Below, one piece after another: positions 25,216 through 33,486 of a stretch of 64,000 nucleotides of DNA. Both the position numbers and the translations under genes were made by a program. Below the pieces are notes generated by a model. It saw nothing but the letters and a program-made list of their open reading frames with translations, ran no database searches and was not told where the DNA came from. This DNA is from Krasilnikovia cinnamomea (GTDB taxonomy: Bacteria; Actinomycetota; Actinomycetes; Mycobacteriales; Micromonosporaceae). Location: contig NZ_SHKY01000001.1 in assembly GCF_004217545.1 (NCBI RefSeq), positions 3,348,001 to 3,412,000 on the forward strand, given 5' to 3'. How positions within the stretch are numbered: position 1 is the stretch's first letter; each line of letters opens with the position of its first letter.

Positions 25216-26840
25216 CGGTGCAGTCCGATGATGCCCGGCCCGGGGTCGACGTCGCCGCTCGCCGGATCGGGTGCGATCACCGAGTCGACGCCCTCCGCGG
25301 TCGCCCACGGATTGTCGGGGTCCCAGCGCTGGCCCTCGTCGGAATCGCCGTGACCGCGGCGACCGCCGCGGGCTCCGGCCATCCCCATCGGTCCACCGGC
25401 GCGGCCGCCAGGACCGCGCTCAGCCATCCCGGCCGAGCCTGCGCCTCGGCCTCCGGAACCACGACCGGCCATTCCTGCTTGACCCGCGGCGCGGCCTCCG
25501 GGAGCGCGCTCGGCTATCCCCGCTTGGCCGGCGATGCGGGCTCCGGGACCACGGCCCGCGCTGCCCGCCCCCGGCTCCTGGCCGATGACCCCGCCGACCG
25601 GATTGATCCTCGGCCGGGCACCGGCTCCGCCCCGCAGGCCGCCCTCGCCCGCACCGCCCACGCCGGAAACGCGGCCCACGCCGGGACCACCACCCACACC
25701 GGATACACCGCCCATGCCGGGGACGCGGCCCACGCCGGGACCTTCGCCAACGCCGGGGACGCCACCGATGACACCGTTGCGCAGGCCGCCGAGTGGCCCG
25801 CCCGCGCTACGCATCGCTCCGAGTTCCCCGGCCGGAACGCCACCGGCGATCCGGCCGCCGGAAGAGATCGGGCCAAGGCCCGCCGCCGCCCCGCCAAGCG
25901 CGGGCAGCAGCCCCGGCAGTGCGCCCGCGACACCCCCGGGTGGCGCGGGCACCGGTCCGATCCCCGCACCGGGCACCGGCTGCACGGGCGTGGGCAGCGC
26001 CGGCGGGGCGATGACACCCGCCAGGCCCGGACCACTTCCGGACGACCCGGGATGGGCACCGGCGACCGGCGAGGTCACGACCGCACCTCCCACCTGGTCA
26101 CCCGGCGCGGACACGGCACCGTCGGCGGGGGTACGGGTGTGCGCGGGCGGATCGATGCGGGGCGGTCGAACAGCCCCACCGGTCGACCCACCTCCATCGC
26201 CACCAGGACGAGGAGGCTCGTCGATTCTGTCGCGCGAGATCTCCACCTTCGGCGGTTGGTACGGTATCGGCGGCTGGATCCGGGCGGCGCCGTCCTGCGC
26301 GGCCCCGGCCAGCGACGTCATCTCCTGCCGTACCCGCTGGGTCAGCTCGTCCTGACGGCCGTCGGCGACCGGCGGATCCGAGAACAGCCGCTTCGCGCCC
26401 TCGGCGATGTTCTTGCCGAAGGGGATGTCTTTGGCGCCATCACCGAACTCATGGACTTCCTGCTCGTACTTGGCCAGGGCGCTCTCGTTGGCGACGTACT
26501 CGTCGTACATCGGCTTCAGCGTCTTGCGCGACTCGACGATCGCGGTGCTGACCAGGTTGATGTGCATAACGTTCACGGCGCAGTTCAGCGCGGTGTCGCC
26601 GACGGCCGCGATCAGGCGGTCGAGTTCGACGAGATAGGCGTTCGACGCCGCGTTCGTCTCGGGCGGCCACCGGAGCGCCAGCTGTGCCCGCGCATTCTTC
26701 AAGGCCTGCTGATGCGCGCTCAGCGTCTGCTGGGCCCGGTTGAGCGCGTCGACCTGAGCGTGGCTGGGCGCCAGGTTCGCCTCCGCGGCCTCGACCATGT
26801 TGAACAACTGCTTGACGTCGAACCCGCTGTAATCGCCCAT
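25212..26840 (-). CDS. PPE-like Pro/Gly-rich type VII substrate candidate
   Basis: 542 residues. The N-terminal ~180 residues are helical (DVKQLFNMVEAAEANLAPSH, ALNRAQQTLSAHQQAL) like PPE/WXG-family heads. The rest is disordered and very rich in Gly, Pro, Ala and Arg, with irregular GVG/PGVG repeats around residues 350-400 and many GGR/AGG repeats towards the end. ATG and the preceding TGA share one base (TGATG at 26838-26842), and its own stop overlaps the mycosin start. This gene order (small WXG-like, PPE-like, mycosin) is the core of type VII loci. The product is likely exported or surface-exposed. The large plus-strand frame through it is a composition artefact. Confidence 0.78.
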   Translation of the reverse strand: MGDYSGFDVKQLFNMVEAAEANLAPSHAQVDALNRAQQTLSAHQQALKNARAQLALRWPPETNAASNAYLVELDRLIAAVGDTALNCAVNVMHINLVSTAIVESRKTLKPMYDEYVANESALAKYEQEVHEFGDGAKDIPFGKNIAEGAKRLFSDPPVADGRQDELTQRVRQEMTSLAGAAQDGAARIQPPIPYQPPKVEISRDRIDEPPRPGGDGGGSTGGAVRPPRIDPPAHTRTPADGAVSAPGDQVGGAVVTSPVAGAHPGSSGSGPGLAGVIAPPALPTPVQPVPGAGIGPVPAPPGGVAGALPGLLPALGGAAAGLGPISSGGRIAGGVPAGELGAMRSAGGPLGGLRNGVIGGVPGVGEGPGVGRVPGMGGVSGVGGGPGVGRVSGVGGAGEGGLRGGAGARPRINPVGGVIGQEPGAGSAGRGPGARIAGQAGIAERAPGGRAAGQAGMAGRGSGGRGAGSAGMAERGPGGRAGGPMGMAGARGGRRGHGDSDEGQRWDPDNPWATAEGVDSVIAPDPASGDVDPGPGIIGLHR

Positions 26841-27247
26841 CAGAGGTCTCCCGCCGGGATCGTCGAGGACAGCGGTCCCAGGGCCTGCGGTGGCGCCACC
26901 ATGATCTCGTGGACGTCCTCCACCTTCGCCTTCGAGAACGCATCCGCGTCGCCGTAGTCCCGGGCGATCTGTTCGGCCGCCGTGGTGACGGCCTGCGTGC
27001 CCTGGTCGAGGTTGAACAACGCGTCGGTGGTGCCCTGCAGGCTGGCGTGCAGGGAGTCCTGCAGATTGATCCAGGAACCTCCGGCGATCGACGCGCCCAG
27101 GGTCGCCCCGGGCTGCACCGCGTCGTACACCTTCGGCACCTGCACCCGGAAGCTGCCCTCCAACTCACCCCGCAAACTCGCGGCGACCTGCTTCAGGCCG
27201 TCGATCTCCACTGCGATCTGCTGCATCACCGCATCAACCGGCAACAT
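26840..27247 (-). CDS. WXG100-like protein heading the mycosin operon
   Basis: 135 residues, ATG at the complement of 27245-27247 with GGGAGGGG about 6 bases upstream. The product is almost entirely helical with a 'GGSWINLQ' turn at about residue 58, in the WxG position, and an Asp/Glu-rich C-terminal segment (DYGDADAFSKAKVEDVHE). There is no signal peptide. Its stop shares one base with the start of the PPE-like gene, so the two are co-translated, as expected for a heterodimeric secretion pair. Family identity is by layout and pattern. Confidence 0.72.
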   Translation of the reverse strand: MLPVDAVMQQIAVEIDGLKQVAASLRGELEGSFRVQVPKVYDAVQPGATLGASIAGGSWINLQDSLHASLQGTTDALFNLDQGTQAVTTAAEQIARDYGDADAFSKAKVEDVHEIMVAPPQALGPLSSTIPAGDL

Positions 27248-27676
27248 CGCTAACCCCTCCCCGCAGGCGTGTCGCGCTATCCGCGCAGGTCACCCTACAG
27301 AAGTGGAAACGACATTCGTGGCCCACAAGATCAGAATCCACGCAGCGTGACAGCCGCGGCACGAGGTGTGCCGACCCACGCCGGGCAAGACCTCGCGTCC
27401 GGCAGCCATGAGATTTCCCTGAGCACCGCGTGGAATGTCGATCCGCATCGTAATCACTAGCTCGTCCGTGACCGCGCCCACAAACCCGCAACCGCCATCA
27501 CCACGCCGGCCCGGTCCAAGTCGACTGCGCGTGCGGACACCACCGCGTGCGGCCAGCCAGTCAGATCCGCTCCCTCGGACAGCGCATCGACGTCACCAGC
27601 CGTCGTTGGGCGATCATCACGGCGTTCTCCTTGGCAGCCATGCCACCGCGTTGGGTCGATCACCAGCCGGTAGTGC
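27248..27676. other. Gene-poor 429-bp stretch; possible 63-residue minus ORF
   Basis: This gap separates the type VII genes from the EEP-family gene. A minus frame at 27290-27481 has a protein-like start (DELVITMRIDIPRGAQGNL) but ends in Cys/Trp-rich residues with no family. It could be a relic. The promoter of the mycosin operon should also be here. Nothing else stands out. Confidence 0.3.
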
Positions 27677-28639
27677 TCAGAGGTTCGTGAACGTCGCGAG
27701 GACCGGTGCGTGATCCGACGCCGGGGCATCACGGCGCGCCGCCGGGTCGCTGGGGTCGATCGACGCCAGCGGCGTGCCGATGATCGCGCGGGCGGTGACC
27801 GTGGACAGCGGTGCGACGAGGGCGTGGGACACGAGGATGTGGTCGATGAGTTCTTTGCGCCCGCTATTGATCCGGGAGTAGTCCTGGCCTGGGGGCATGA
27901 GCGGGGCGAGGTTCCACATCCGCTGGTGGTCGCCGCGGTCGGGCTGGTCGAAGCCGCGGGTGCCGATCTCGGAGCCGGGCGGGCCGAGCAGCAGTTGGGT
28001 GGTGGCCGCCTGCGGGGTGTCGTTGAGGTCCCCGGTCAGGATCACCGCAGGGCTGCCCGTCCCATTCAGGGCGTCCGTGAGGGCCGCACGCAGGGCGGCG
28101 GCTTCGCCGGCGCGGCGGGTCAGGGCGTAGGCGGCGTAGCGGGCTCGTTCGTCCTCGTCGCGGGGGTTGAACCGGCCGCCGGGGAAGGTCAGAAGCTTCG
28201 ATTTCAGGTGGGTGGTGATCAGCCGTACCGGGACACCGGCATCGGTGGTCACGGTGATCGCGACCGCTCCCCGGCCCATCTGCCCCAATGTGGTGCCCTG
28301 ATCGTCGCACTGCACGGGGCGCAGCAGCGCCGGGAACGCGGTGATCTCGGCGGGGTCACTGATGGGACGACGGCTCAGCCAGGCCACCCGGATCCCCCGC
28401 ACGTCCGGGTGCGTGGAAACCTGGGCCTGCCAGCTGCCGTTCAACAGGGCCACCGCATCGTCCAGGGCGGCCGGGTCCCCGACTTCCTGGACGGCCACCA
28501 CGTCGGGCGCGTGATCGTTGATCACTGCCGCGAGTCCACGAAGCTTCGCCTCGTACGCCGCCGCAGTGCTTGGCCCGCCCGGTTGGCCGACGCGGAACAG
28601 GTTCTCCAGATTCCATGTCATCACCGTGAACATGAGCAT
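27677..28639 (-). CDS. Endonuclease/exonuclease/phosphatase family protein
   Basis: 320 residues from ATG at the complement of 28637-28639; an ATG six bases further in, behind a GGGGG tract, is equally likely. The fold signature is clear: TWNLEN near the start, VVAVQEVGD (catalytic Glu), THLKSK, the LTGDLNDTP Asp/Asn pair, and SDHAP near the C-terminus. These are the metal-ion and catalytic residues of the DNase I/AP endonuclease/phosphatase superfamily. There is no signal peptide, so it acts in the cytosol or leaves by another route. It is monocistronic here. Substrate (DNA, phosphodiester or phospholipid) cannot be set by eye. Confidence 0.88.
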   Translation of the reverse strand: MLMFTVMTWNLENLFRVGQPGGPSTAAAYEAKLRGLAAVINDHAPDVVAVQEVGDPAALDDAVALLNGSWQAQVSTHPDVRGIRVAWLSRRPISDPAEITAFPALLRPVQCDDQGTTLGQMGRGAVAITVTTDAGVPVRLITTHLKSKLLTFPGGRFNPRDEDERARYAAYALTRRAGEAAALRAALTDALNGTGSPAVILTGDLNDTPQAATTQLLLGPPGSEIGTRGFDQPDRGDHQRMWNLAPLMPPGQDYSRINSGRKELIDHILVSHALVAPLSTVTARAIIGTPLASIDPSDPAARRDAPASDHAPVLATFTNL

Positions 28640-28848
28640 CCCCCGAGCTGCCCAGAACCTCAGATGCAGGCGCAGGTCACGCTGCTCCGCCGGTTGCACC
28701 CTCCAGTATCGTGAGGGCGCTCGGCGATACGCGCTGTCACCTGAGCGACAGGGCGCACCCGATCGGCTGACGTAGTGCTGAATGGACGCGCGTCGGAGAT
28801 CTGGTGAGCCGACATCCAGCTCCTGCTGGAGCGAGCCGACCAGCGTCG

Positions 28849-29058
28849 TCACGCCTCGCTCTCGGAGAGGGGCGCGCGGTGCGTGGCGATCCATCCTTCG
28901 ACGTCCCGGGCAAGCCAGACCTTGCCTTGTTCCAGGTCGGCGATGGCCTTCGGGAAGTCGACCCGGCTGGTGATCTGATAGGTCCGCTGCCGGCTGATGC
29001 CGCCGAGCCGGACCCGAATTTCATGAGCGCCCATCAGATGCAGTCCCACATCTGTCAT
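28849..29058 (-). CDS. AlpA/excisionase-like MerR-type HTH protein
   Basis: 69 residues. The start at the complement of 29056-29058 is supported by a TATAGT -10 box ending 7 bases upstream with no Shine-Dalgarno, the pattern of a leaderless actinobacterial mRNA. The sequence (MGAHEIRVRLGGISRQRTYQ, then FPKAIADLEQGKVWLARDVE) is the small winged-helix of AlpA/Xis type. Such proteins bend att-site DNA to direct excision of integrative elements. A 10-bp palindrome GACTATAGTC at 29065-29074 covers the -10 box and may be an operator. It is a mobile-element marker, but the matching integrase is not in the window. Confidence 0.75.
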   Translation of the reverse strand: MTDVGLHLMGAHEIRVRLGGISRQRTYQITSRVDFPKAIADLEQGKVWLARDVEGWIATHRAPLSESEA

Positions 29059-29064
29059 GCACGA

Positions 29065-29074
29065 GACTATAGTC
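29065..29074. promoter_or_regulatory. Palindromic -10/operator of the excisionase-like gene
   Basis: The perfect palindrome GACTATAGTC contains TATAGT in the minus orientation, 7 bases before the ATG at 29058. Promoter and operator functions would coincide, suggesting repression by steric block. Confidence 0.5.
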
Positions 29075-29160
29075 GTACGCCAACAGCGAGGGCAACGAAC
29101 TCGGGACAATCCACAACGTCGCCGCATAGGCCGTGCCGGAAACCAGGTCACCTGGCGCGC

Positions 29161-29430
29161 TTAGCGGGCGCTCGGGGCGTCCGGGTGCCGATCTACTAGG
29201 TAGACGCCCGGCTCTACCTCGGTCATCCCGTTCGATGGATCGGCGGCGAGTTCAGCGAGCAGGGAGAGGCGCCCACCCCGGGCCGTTCGCCTGTGCTTCG
29301 GCTCGTCGTTCTGGTCGGTCAGGTTGCGCGTCCGCTCTCCCACACTGGACCCCCTCGTCGAATTTGGCAGCGCGACGGCCGAGCGGGTTGGTAACCGCCC
29401 GACCGCCGCGGCATGGCTCATGCTAGCCAT
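29161..29430 (-). CDS. Possible small protein divergent from GntR gene, 89 aa
   Basis: An 89-codon minus frame ends in a protein-like stretch (GRLSLLAELAADPSNGMTEV, then PGVYLVDRHPD). It has no Shine-Dalgarno and no recognised family. It faces the GntR gene across a short region carrying GTCTACC boxes, the geometry of a regulator and its target. Confidence is limited because the first 30 residues look non-native. Confidence 0.35.
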   Translation of the reverse strand: MASMSHAAAVGRLPTRSAVALPNSTRGSSVGERTRNLTDQNDEPKHRRTARGGRLSLLAELAADPSNGMTEVEPGVYLVDRHPDAPSAR

Positions 29431-29431
29431 C

Positions 29432-29451
29432 TTGTCTACCCTAGTCTACCT
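29432..29451. promoter_or_regulatory. GTCTACC boxes between divergent genes (candidate GntR operator)
   Basis: GTCTACC occurs at 29434-29440 and 29444-29450, exactly one helical turn apart, between the starts of the 89-aa minus ORF and the GntR gene. An inverted copy GGTAGAC lies at 29199-29205. Tandem same-face boxes fit a small dimeric repressor. Confidence 0.45.
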
Positions 29452-29509
29452 ACGTATCGCATCGTATCTGCCGATAGGGGTACGTGACCACTCGCCTACC
29501 GTCCCGCGC

Positions 29510-29758
29510 ATGACGACCCGCCCGATCCGCCACGACGGCCCAACGCCGGTCTATCTGCAGATCGCCGACTACATCGCCGCGGACATCGCGAGTGGCGCAC
29601 TCGCGCCGGGCGACCGCATTCCGACCGAGACGGACATGCACGGCGAGTGGGGCGTCGCCCGCACAACCGCGCGTCGGGCGGTGGCAGAGCTGCGCGAGCG
29701 CGAGCTCGTCGTCACGGTTCCGCAGCGCGGCACGTTCGTCGCCGGGTCCGAGGCCTGA
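29510..29758 (+). CDS. Short GntR-family repressor
   Basis: 82 residues from ATG 29510. TACCGT at 29497-29502 ends 7 bases before the ATG and no Shine-Dalgarno is present, suggesting a leaderless transcript. The whole protein is one GntR winged helix (PVYLQIADYIAADIASGALA, DRIPTETDMHGEWGVARTTA, GTFVAG) with no effector domain. Short GntR proteins such as KorSA/TraR-type regulators repress transfer and excision genes in actinomycete mobile elements. Its closeness to the excisionase-like gene and to GTCTACC boxes supports such a job here. Confidence 0.82.
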   Translation: MTTRPIRHDGPTPVYLQIADYIAADIASGALAPGDRIPTETDMHGEWGVARTTARRAVAELRERELVVTVPQRGTFVAGSEA

Positions 29759-29783
29759 CGGCGACGGCGTTTGCGGCAAGGCT

Positions 29784-30073
29784 TTACCGGGCGTGTAGCG
29801 CCACGGCAAGGAGCCAGCCTGCCAGGAGTGCAGGTCCCATCGGCATGACGTTGTCGCTGGTGGTTCGGGTCTGGACGACGAAGCCCACGAGGCCTTGGAT
29901 CACGAGGCCGCGCCGGTCGGAAGCGAGGTGCTGACGCTGGTCGAGCGGCGCGCGGGTGCGCCGTGCCACCACCCTCGCGGTATCCGGAGGCTGCCGTGTG
30001 TTGGCGCTGAGTATGCGATGGCGATGACCGGGATGCCTGCGAGGGCGAAGTCGCCTGCGGCGATGACGTTCAT
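29784..30073 (-). pseudogene. Probable frameshifted small membrane protein
   Basis: Directly downstream of the MpaB-type gene, a minus frame starts well (MNVIAAGDFALAGIPVIAIA). The sense then passes into another frame ending with hydrophobic residues and a stop (GLVIQGLVGFVVQTRTTSDN, then PALLAGWLLAVAL). This suggests one short membrane protein broken by a frameshift. The family is not recognised. Sequencing error is a competing explanation. Confidence 0.3.
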
Positions 30074-30077
30074 GGCC

Positions 30078-30953
30078 TCACGAAACTGTGGTGCCGTTGC
30101 CAGGCCCGAGCGCGGAGAGGTCGTAGCCGTGTGGGTAGGTCTTACCCACGATTCCTTCCGCCAGCCAGCCGCGGCTGCGGGGTGGTGCGCCGTGCCGGAG
30201 CCATGCGGCCCGCCCGCCCAATCCGGTGGTTAGGAGCAGCCTGGCCCATCCGGGTGGTGCGGCGAGTTCGGTGGCCTCGCGTAGCGGCGGGTCCAGCAGG
30301 GCGCGGATGATGCCGCCGGCCATGGGTGCCAGGGGCCGGGGAAGAGGACCGAGAAGGCCCTCGGTGGCGGCCATCAACTGCGCCGCGGCCGGGGTGTACG
30401 CGAAGTGCTTGGCTTCGAAGGCGTCGTAGAAGGACTCGTACTCGTTCCACGTCGGTGGGATGTCGGTGATGTTCATGCGCCTGCCGAGTGTGGTGTAGAA
30501 GGTCAGCATGGCGGTGCGTTCGTGGCAGCACAGTGGCCGCCAGCCGTGCTGGTCGATCCATCGGGCAGGTTCGAACAGAAACGTGCCCAGCACGTACCGG
30601 TAGTCGTCGTTGCTAATGGTGAAACGCCGGTGGATCTGGTTGAGCCGCCGCGTGGCGGTACGCCCGTCCGGATGGTCGAGACCCTGCTTGACCAGCGTGT
30701 ACATGAGGATGCCGGTGTCGTCGGCGCGGCGCTCGGTCCGGTGGATGATCTCGCCGGTGCCGGCAAGGACCTCAGCGATCGACGGCACGGCGAAGGTGCG
30801 CCAGAACGCCAGCAGTAGCCCCATCCGGGAGTCGAAGGGAAACTCGTACAGCGCGGTGGCCTGGTAGATGGCGTGATAGTCGGCGATGGGGTCACGGCGG
30901 CGGATGTCGGCGAGGCGGTCGTAGCGTCCGCGACGGTGCAGCATGATAGTCAT
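30078..30953 (-). CDS. MpaB/latex-clearing-type oxygenase family protein
   Basis: 291 residues. Start at the complement of 30951-30953 overlaps the stop of the membrane-protein gene as ATGA. The sequence has the ER-bound oxygenase MpaB/rubber oxygenase (PF09995) pattern: an early RRDPIADYHAIYQATALYEF, an Arg-rich 'HRTERRADDTG' segment with conserved His, and W-rich helices (FEPARWIDQHGWRPL). In the family such residues hold a haem. The substrate here is unknown. It is the last gene of an XRE-ImmA-membrane-oxygenase operon, so it is probably controlled with that regulatory pair. Redox chemistry at the membrane is an inference. Confidence 0.8.
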   Translation of the reverse strand: MTIMLHRRGRYDRLADIRRRDPIADYHAIYQATALYEFPFDSRMGLLLAFWRTFAVPSIAEVLAGTGEIIHRTERRADDTGILMYTLVKQGLDHPDGRTATRRLNQIHRRFTISNDDYRYVLGTFLFEPARWIDQHGWRPLCCHERTAMLTFYTTLGRRMNITDIPPTWNEYESFYDAFEAKHFAYTPAAAQLMAATEGLLGPLPRPLAPMAGGIIRALLDPPLREATELAAPPGWARLLLTTGLGGRAAWLRHGAPPRSRGWLAEGIVGKTYPHGYDLSALGPGNGTTVS

Positions 30954-32158
30954 CCTTCGTCTGCGGCCCGCACGCTGGCCTCGGGCTGCGGGGCGGGGAT
31001 TCGGTCGAGGGCCGCGGCGAGCTGCACCAGCCAGGCAATGTCGTCGCCGTGGTTGGGCAGCGCCGGCGCAGGCCCGGTGCCCGGTGGCACCGGTCGGGCG
31101 GGTTCAGCGGCGCGGACCCGGTCGGCGGCGGCGCGGATCCGTAGCGCTTCGCGCACGACGTCGACGGGCAGCTGCTGTGCGGCGGCGAGCTGCTCTGCGT
31201 CGGGCACTGTGTCCGGCATGTGGGGTGCCAGGGCCAGCCGGCCATCGCGGATCTCGACCAGGCGTCGGTACAGGCGGAAGTCGAGGTCGCCGAGCAGGGC
31301 CCAGCCGTAGGTGGGCTGTTCGAGCGCGATGCCGGGAACCGCGTGGTACATCACTTCCCACAGGGGGCGCAGCTGGCGGTACTTGCGCCGCTTGCGCAGC
31401 CAGCCGGTAACCGTAGTCAGCTTCGGCCCCCAGGACGGCATGGTCAGCCCGATGGCGATGGGTGGGGAGGCCAGGCAGGCGAACAGCACTCCGAGCTTGC
31501 TCAGGTCCGGCAGGTACACCCCGGACCAGGCGAGCACCACGAAGACCGACTTGCAGACGGCGTAGCCGAGAGCGACGCAGGAACCCACCGAGACGATCCG
31601 CAGACCGCGCCGCAGCCAGGGGTGGCCGCCGGTGCCGGCGACGTGACGGGCGAACTGATGTCCGCGGACCGCGGTGGCGATCAGGCCGGTGGTGTACATG
31701 CTGACGTAGACCAGCAGGAACGCGCCGCCGACGGCGGTGGGGCCGAAGGTCTCGTCGAAGTCGAGCGGGTGCTCGCTGGCCGTGTCGATGTGGAAGAACA
31801 GGACGATCATGGCGGCTAGGGCAGCGCCGTACAACGCGAGCAGGGCGGTGCCGGCGCGGCGGGCCTCGCGCGGAGACTTGTGCCAGAGCAGCAGCATGAT
31901 CGACACCACGATGCCGTAGCCCGCGATGCAGCCGTACACGATCAGCGTGGCCAGGTCCGGTACGCCGGAGACCCGTCCGACGTGCGGGTAGATGAGTGGC
32001 GCGGCGACCGTGAATCCGGTGGCGGGCAGGACGATGGACACGGATAGCACCCATAGCGCCGTGTTGCTCGGCTCGCGCCGCAATGCGAAGACCTTGTAGC
32101 CTGCCGCGGTCCACGCCGCGACGGCGCAGAACAGGAAGACTGCCGAGGTCGGGTCCAT
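30950..32158 (-). CDS. MAB_1171c-type integral membrane protein
   Basis: 402 residues. Seven to eight hydrophobic helices cover residues 1-235 (SAVFLFCAVAAWTAAGYKVF; TLIVYGCIAGYGIVVSIMLL and others), followed by a cytosolic C-terminal domain with a YRQLRPLWEVMYHAVPGIAL core and a DFRLYRRLVEIRDGR block. This matches what I remember of the MAB_1171c/DUF6545 'putative transporter' family. Members commonly sit beside ImmA/IrrE and HTH genes in actinomycetes, exactly as here (6 bp after ImmA, 4-bp overlap with the oxygenase gene). The 7TM-plus-cytosolic layout could equally be a sensor. No transport substrate is known to me. Confidence 0.75.
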   Translation of the reverse strand: MDPTSAVFLFCAVAAWTAAGYKVFALRREPSNTALWVLSVSIVLPATGFTVAAPLIYPHVGRVSGVPDLATLIVYGCIAGYGIVVSIMLLLWHKSPREARRAGTALLALYGAALAAMIVLFFHIDTASEHPLDFDETFGPTAVGGAFLLVYVSMYTTGLIATAVRGHQFARHVAGTGGHPWLRRGLRIVSVGSCVALGYAVCKSVFVVLAWSGVYLPDLSKLGVLFACLASPPIAIGLTMPSWGPKLTTVTGWLRKRRKYRQLRPLWEVMYHAVPGIALEQPTYGWALLGDLDFRLYRRLVEIRDGRLALAPHMPDTVPDAEQLAAAQQLPVDVVREALRIRAAADRVRAAEPARPVPPGTGPAPALPNHGDDIAWLVQLAAALDRIPAPQPEASVRAADEG

Positions 32159-32164
32159 GCGCCG

Positions 32165-32668
32165 CTATCCGTGTTCCAGCGAGCGGCCGAGCTGCTCGAC
32201 GACCGGGTCGGAGGTGCGGTCGGGGGCGGGCGCGGCCCAAGGGTGCGCGCGTTGGCCGAGCAGGGAGGCGAGGATCTCGGCCTCCTGTTCCTCGATGGTG
32301 CTGTAGGTGGTGCGGCCTAGCATCGTGCGGATCACGGCGGGGTCCAGGTGGCGGAACAGCTGGACGTCGGCGTCGGGGTCGAGGGCCTGAAGCCGGTGTC
32401 CGAGCAGCAGATGGGCCAGCTCGTGCAAGACGATGTGGTCGCGCTGCGGCCCGGTGGCCGACGCCGTAACCACGAGGTAGTCCGCCGAGCCCGCGGCCAC
32501 GCACAGCCCGGATGGTGCGCCGGCTGGCAGAGCGAACGGCAGCAGGACGATCGGGCGGCCCCGCCGCATGCCGAGGTCTCCGAGCAGACCCTCAATATCG
32601 AACGGGTCGGGCACGTCGATGCTGCGAGCCAGCTGCTCGCAGCGCCGCCGTACCTGCCGCAGTGACAC
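32165..32668 (-). CDS. ImmA/IrrE-type zinc metallopeptidase
   Basis: 167 residues from GTG (complement of 32666-32668), with GAGG about 5 bases upstream; an earlier start would overlap the XRE gene. The HELAH motif (H82-H86) and the helices around it (DHIVLHELAHLLLGH, then EQEAEILASLLG with a likely third ligand Glu) define the ImmA/IrrE family, peptidases that cleave XRE-type repressors after a signal. The next gene upstream in the operon is precisely an XRE regulator, the expected substrate. Derepression of the operon or of mobile-element genes upon stress is the obvious model but is inference. Confidence 0.87.
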   Translation of the reverse strand: MSLRQVRRRCEQLARSIDVPDPFDIEGLLGDLGMRRGRPIVLLPFALPAGAPSGLCVAAGSADYLVVTASATGPQRDHIVLHELAHLLLGHRLQALDPDADVQLFRHLDPAVIRTMLGRTTYSTIEEQEAEILASLLGQRAHPWAAPAPDRTSDPVVEQLGRSLEHG

Positions 32669-32717
32669 GTGTGCCTCGCCTCCATGATCGCTAGAGGGTC
32701 CATCATTGGACCTGCAT

Positions 32718-33164
32718 TCACGCCTGTCCGCTGTCGACTTCACGACGCTGTTCCAAATCGGCGATCACGCGCAGCAGCTCCGTGATGGCGCCGATCTGCT
32801 CCTGGGCCTGAGGGACGACGGACTGGCGTAGGGCCACCGTGCGGGTCCGGACCTGCTGCAGCGCGGCCGCCAGAATCAGTTCGTTGTCCACCTCCGTGGC
32901 GACGGCCTCGGAGGTGAAGTACTCGACCGGGACACCGAAGAACCGGGCCAGCCCCTTCAGATGGCTCAGCGTCGGATCGGTGCTGCGGCCCGAGCGCAGA
33001 TGGCCGATGTAGCCATGGGAGACCGGGTCGCCGGCGGCGGTGACCGCGTCAGCGACCTCCCGTAGGGAGTACAAGGTCCCATCGGGTTTGCGCACCTTGT
33101 CGAACAGAGCGTTCAGCCGGTCTGCAATCGACGAGCCGGGCTGCGGCGGAGAACTCTCGTCCAT
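32718..33164 (-). CDS. XRE-family transcriptional regulator
   Basis: 148 residues; ATG at the complement of 33162-33164 with GGAG 5 bases upstream. The helix-turn-helix lies at about residues 14-75 (RLNALFDKVRKPDGTLYSLR, then VADAVTAAGDPVSHGYIGHL, then LKGLARFFGVPVEYF). The C-terminal ~70 residues are helical (ILAAALQQVRTRTVALRQ) and may dimerise or be the ImmA cleavage region. It is the first gene of the XRE-ImmA-membrane-oxygenase operon, and probably represses its own promoter in the gap 33165-33831. Confidence 0.85.
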   Translation of the reverse strand: MDESSPPQPGSSIADRLNALFDKVRKPDGTLYSLREVADAVTAAGDPVSHGYIGHLRSGRSTDPTLSHLKGLARFFGVPVEYFTSEAVATEVDNELILAAALQQVRTRTVALRQSVVPQAQEQIGAITELLRVIADLEQRREVDSGQA

Positions 33165-33239
33165 GAGGGCTCCATAGGGGACTGGACGGGGGAACTGTCG
33201 AAGCAAGAATACAGCGCGACCGCTCGATGTCTATACGGG

Positions 33240-33270
33240 TTGACACCATCACCGACTGTGTGCGTATGAT
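33240..33270 (+). promoter_or_regulatory. Near-consensus sigma-70 type promoter with no matching gene
   Basis: TTGACA at 33240-33245 and TATGAT at 33265-33270 are separated by 19 bases, on the strand opposite to the XRE operon. No protein-coding frame follows until 33832, so it may drive a small RNA, a long leader or nothing. Confidence 0.4.
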
Positions 33271-33486
33271 CGACGCGCTTCGAGATCGTGGGCACTGTCC
33301 GGATTGGTCTCACATGCTGGCTCGCGCCGCGCATGACTGGGGCTAGTGGTGCCCGCCCGTCCACAGTGGTGGCCTGGGCCTGGATCTGGCAGGCGTGGGT
33401 CGGCGGCTCGGATGGCGGGGACTGGCAGTACCCCGCGGTCCGGTGGCCGTGCGAACGGGGGGTGCCCGGCCGCCCGGTCACGCCCC

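Noticed and set aside
24347..25353. Plus-strand frames across the mycosin gene
   Set aside because: The catalytic triad, signal peptide and membrane tail are all in the minus frame.
25200..26957. 585-codon plus frame
   Set aside because: Shadow of the Gly/Pro-rich PPE-like gene. Composition is low-complexity and no start, ribosome site or family fits.
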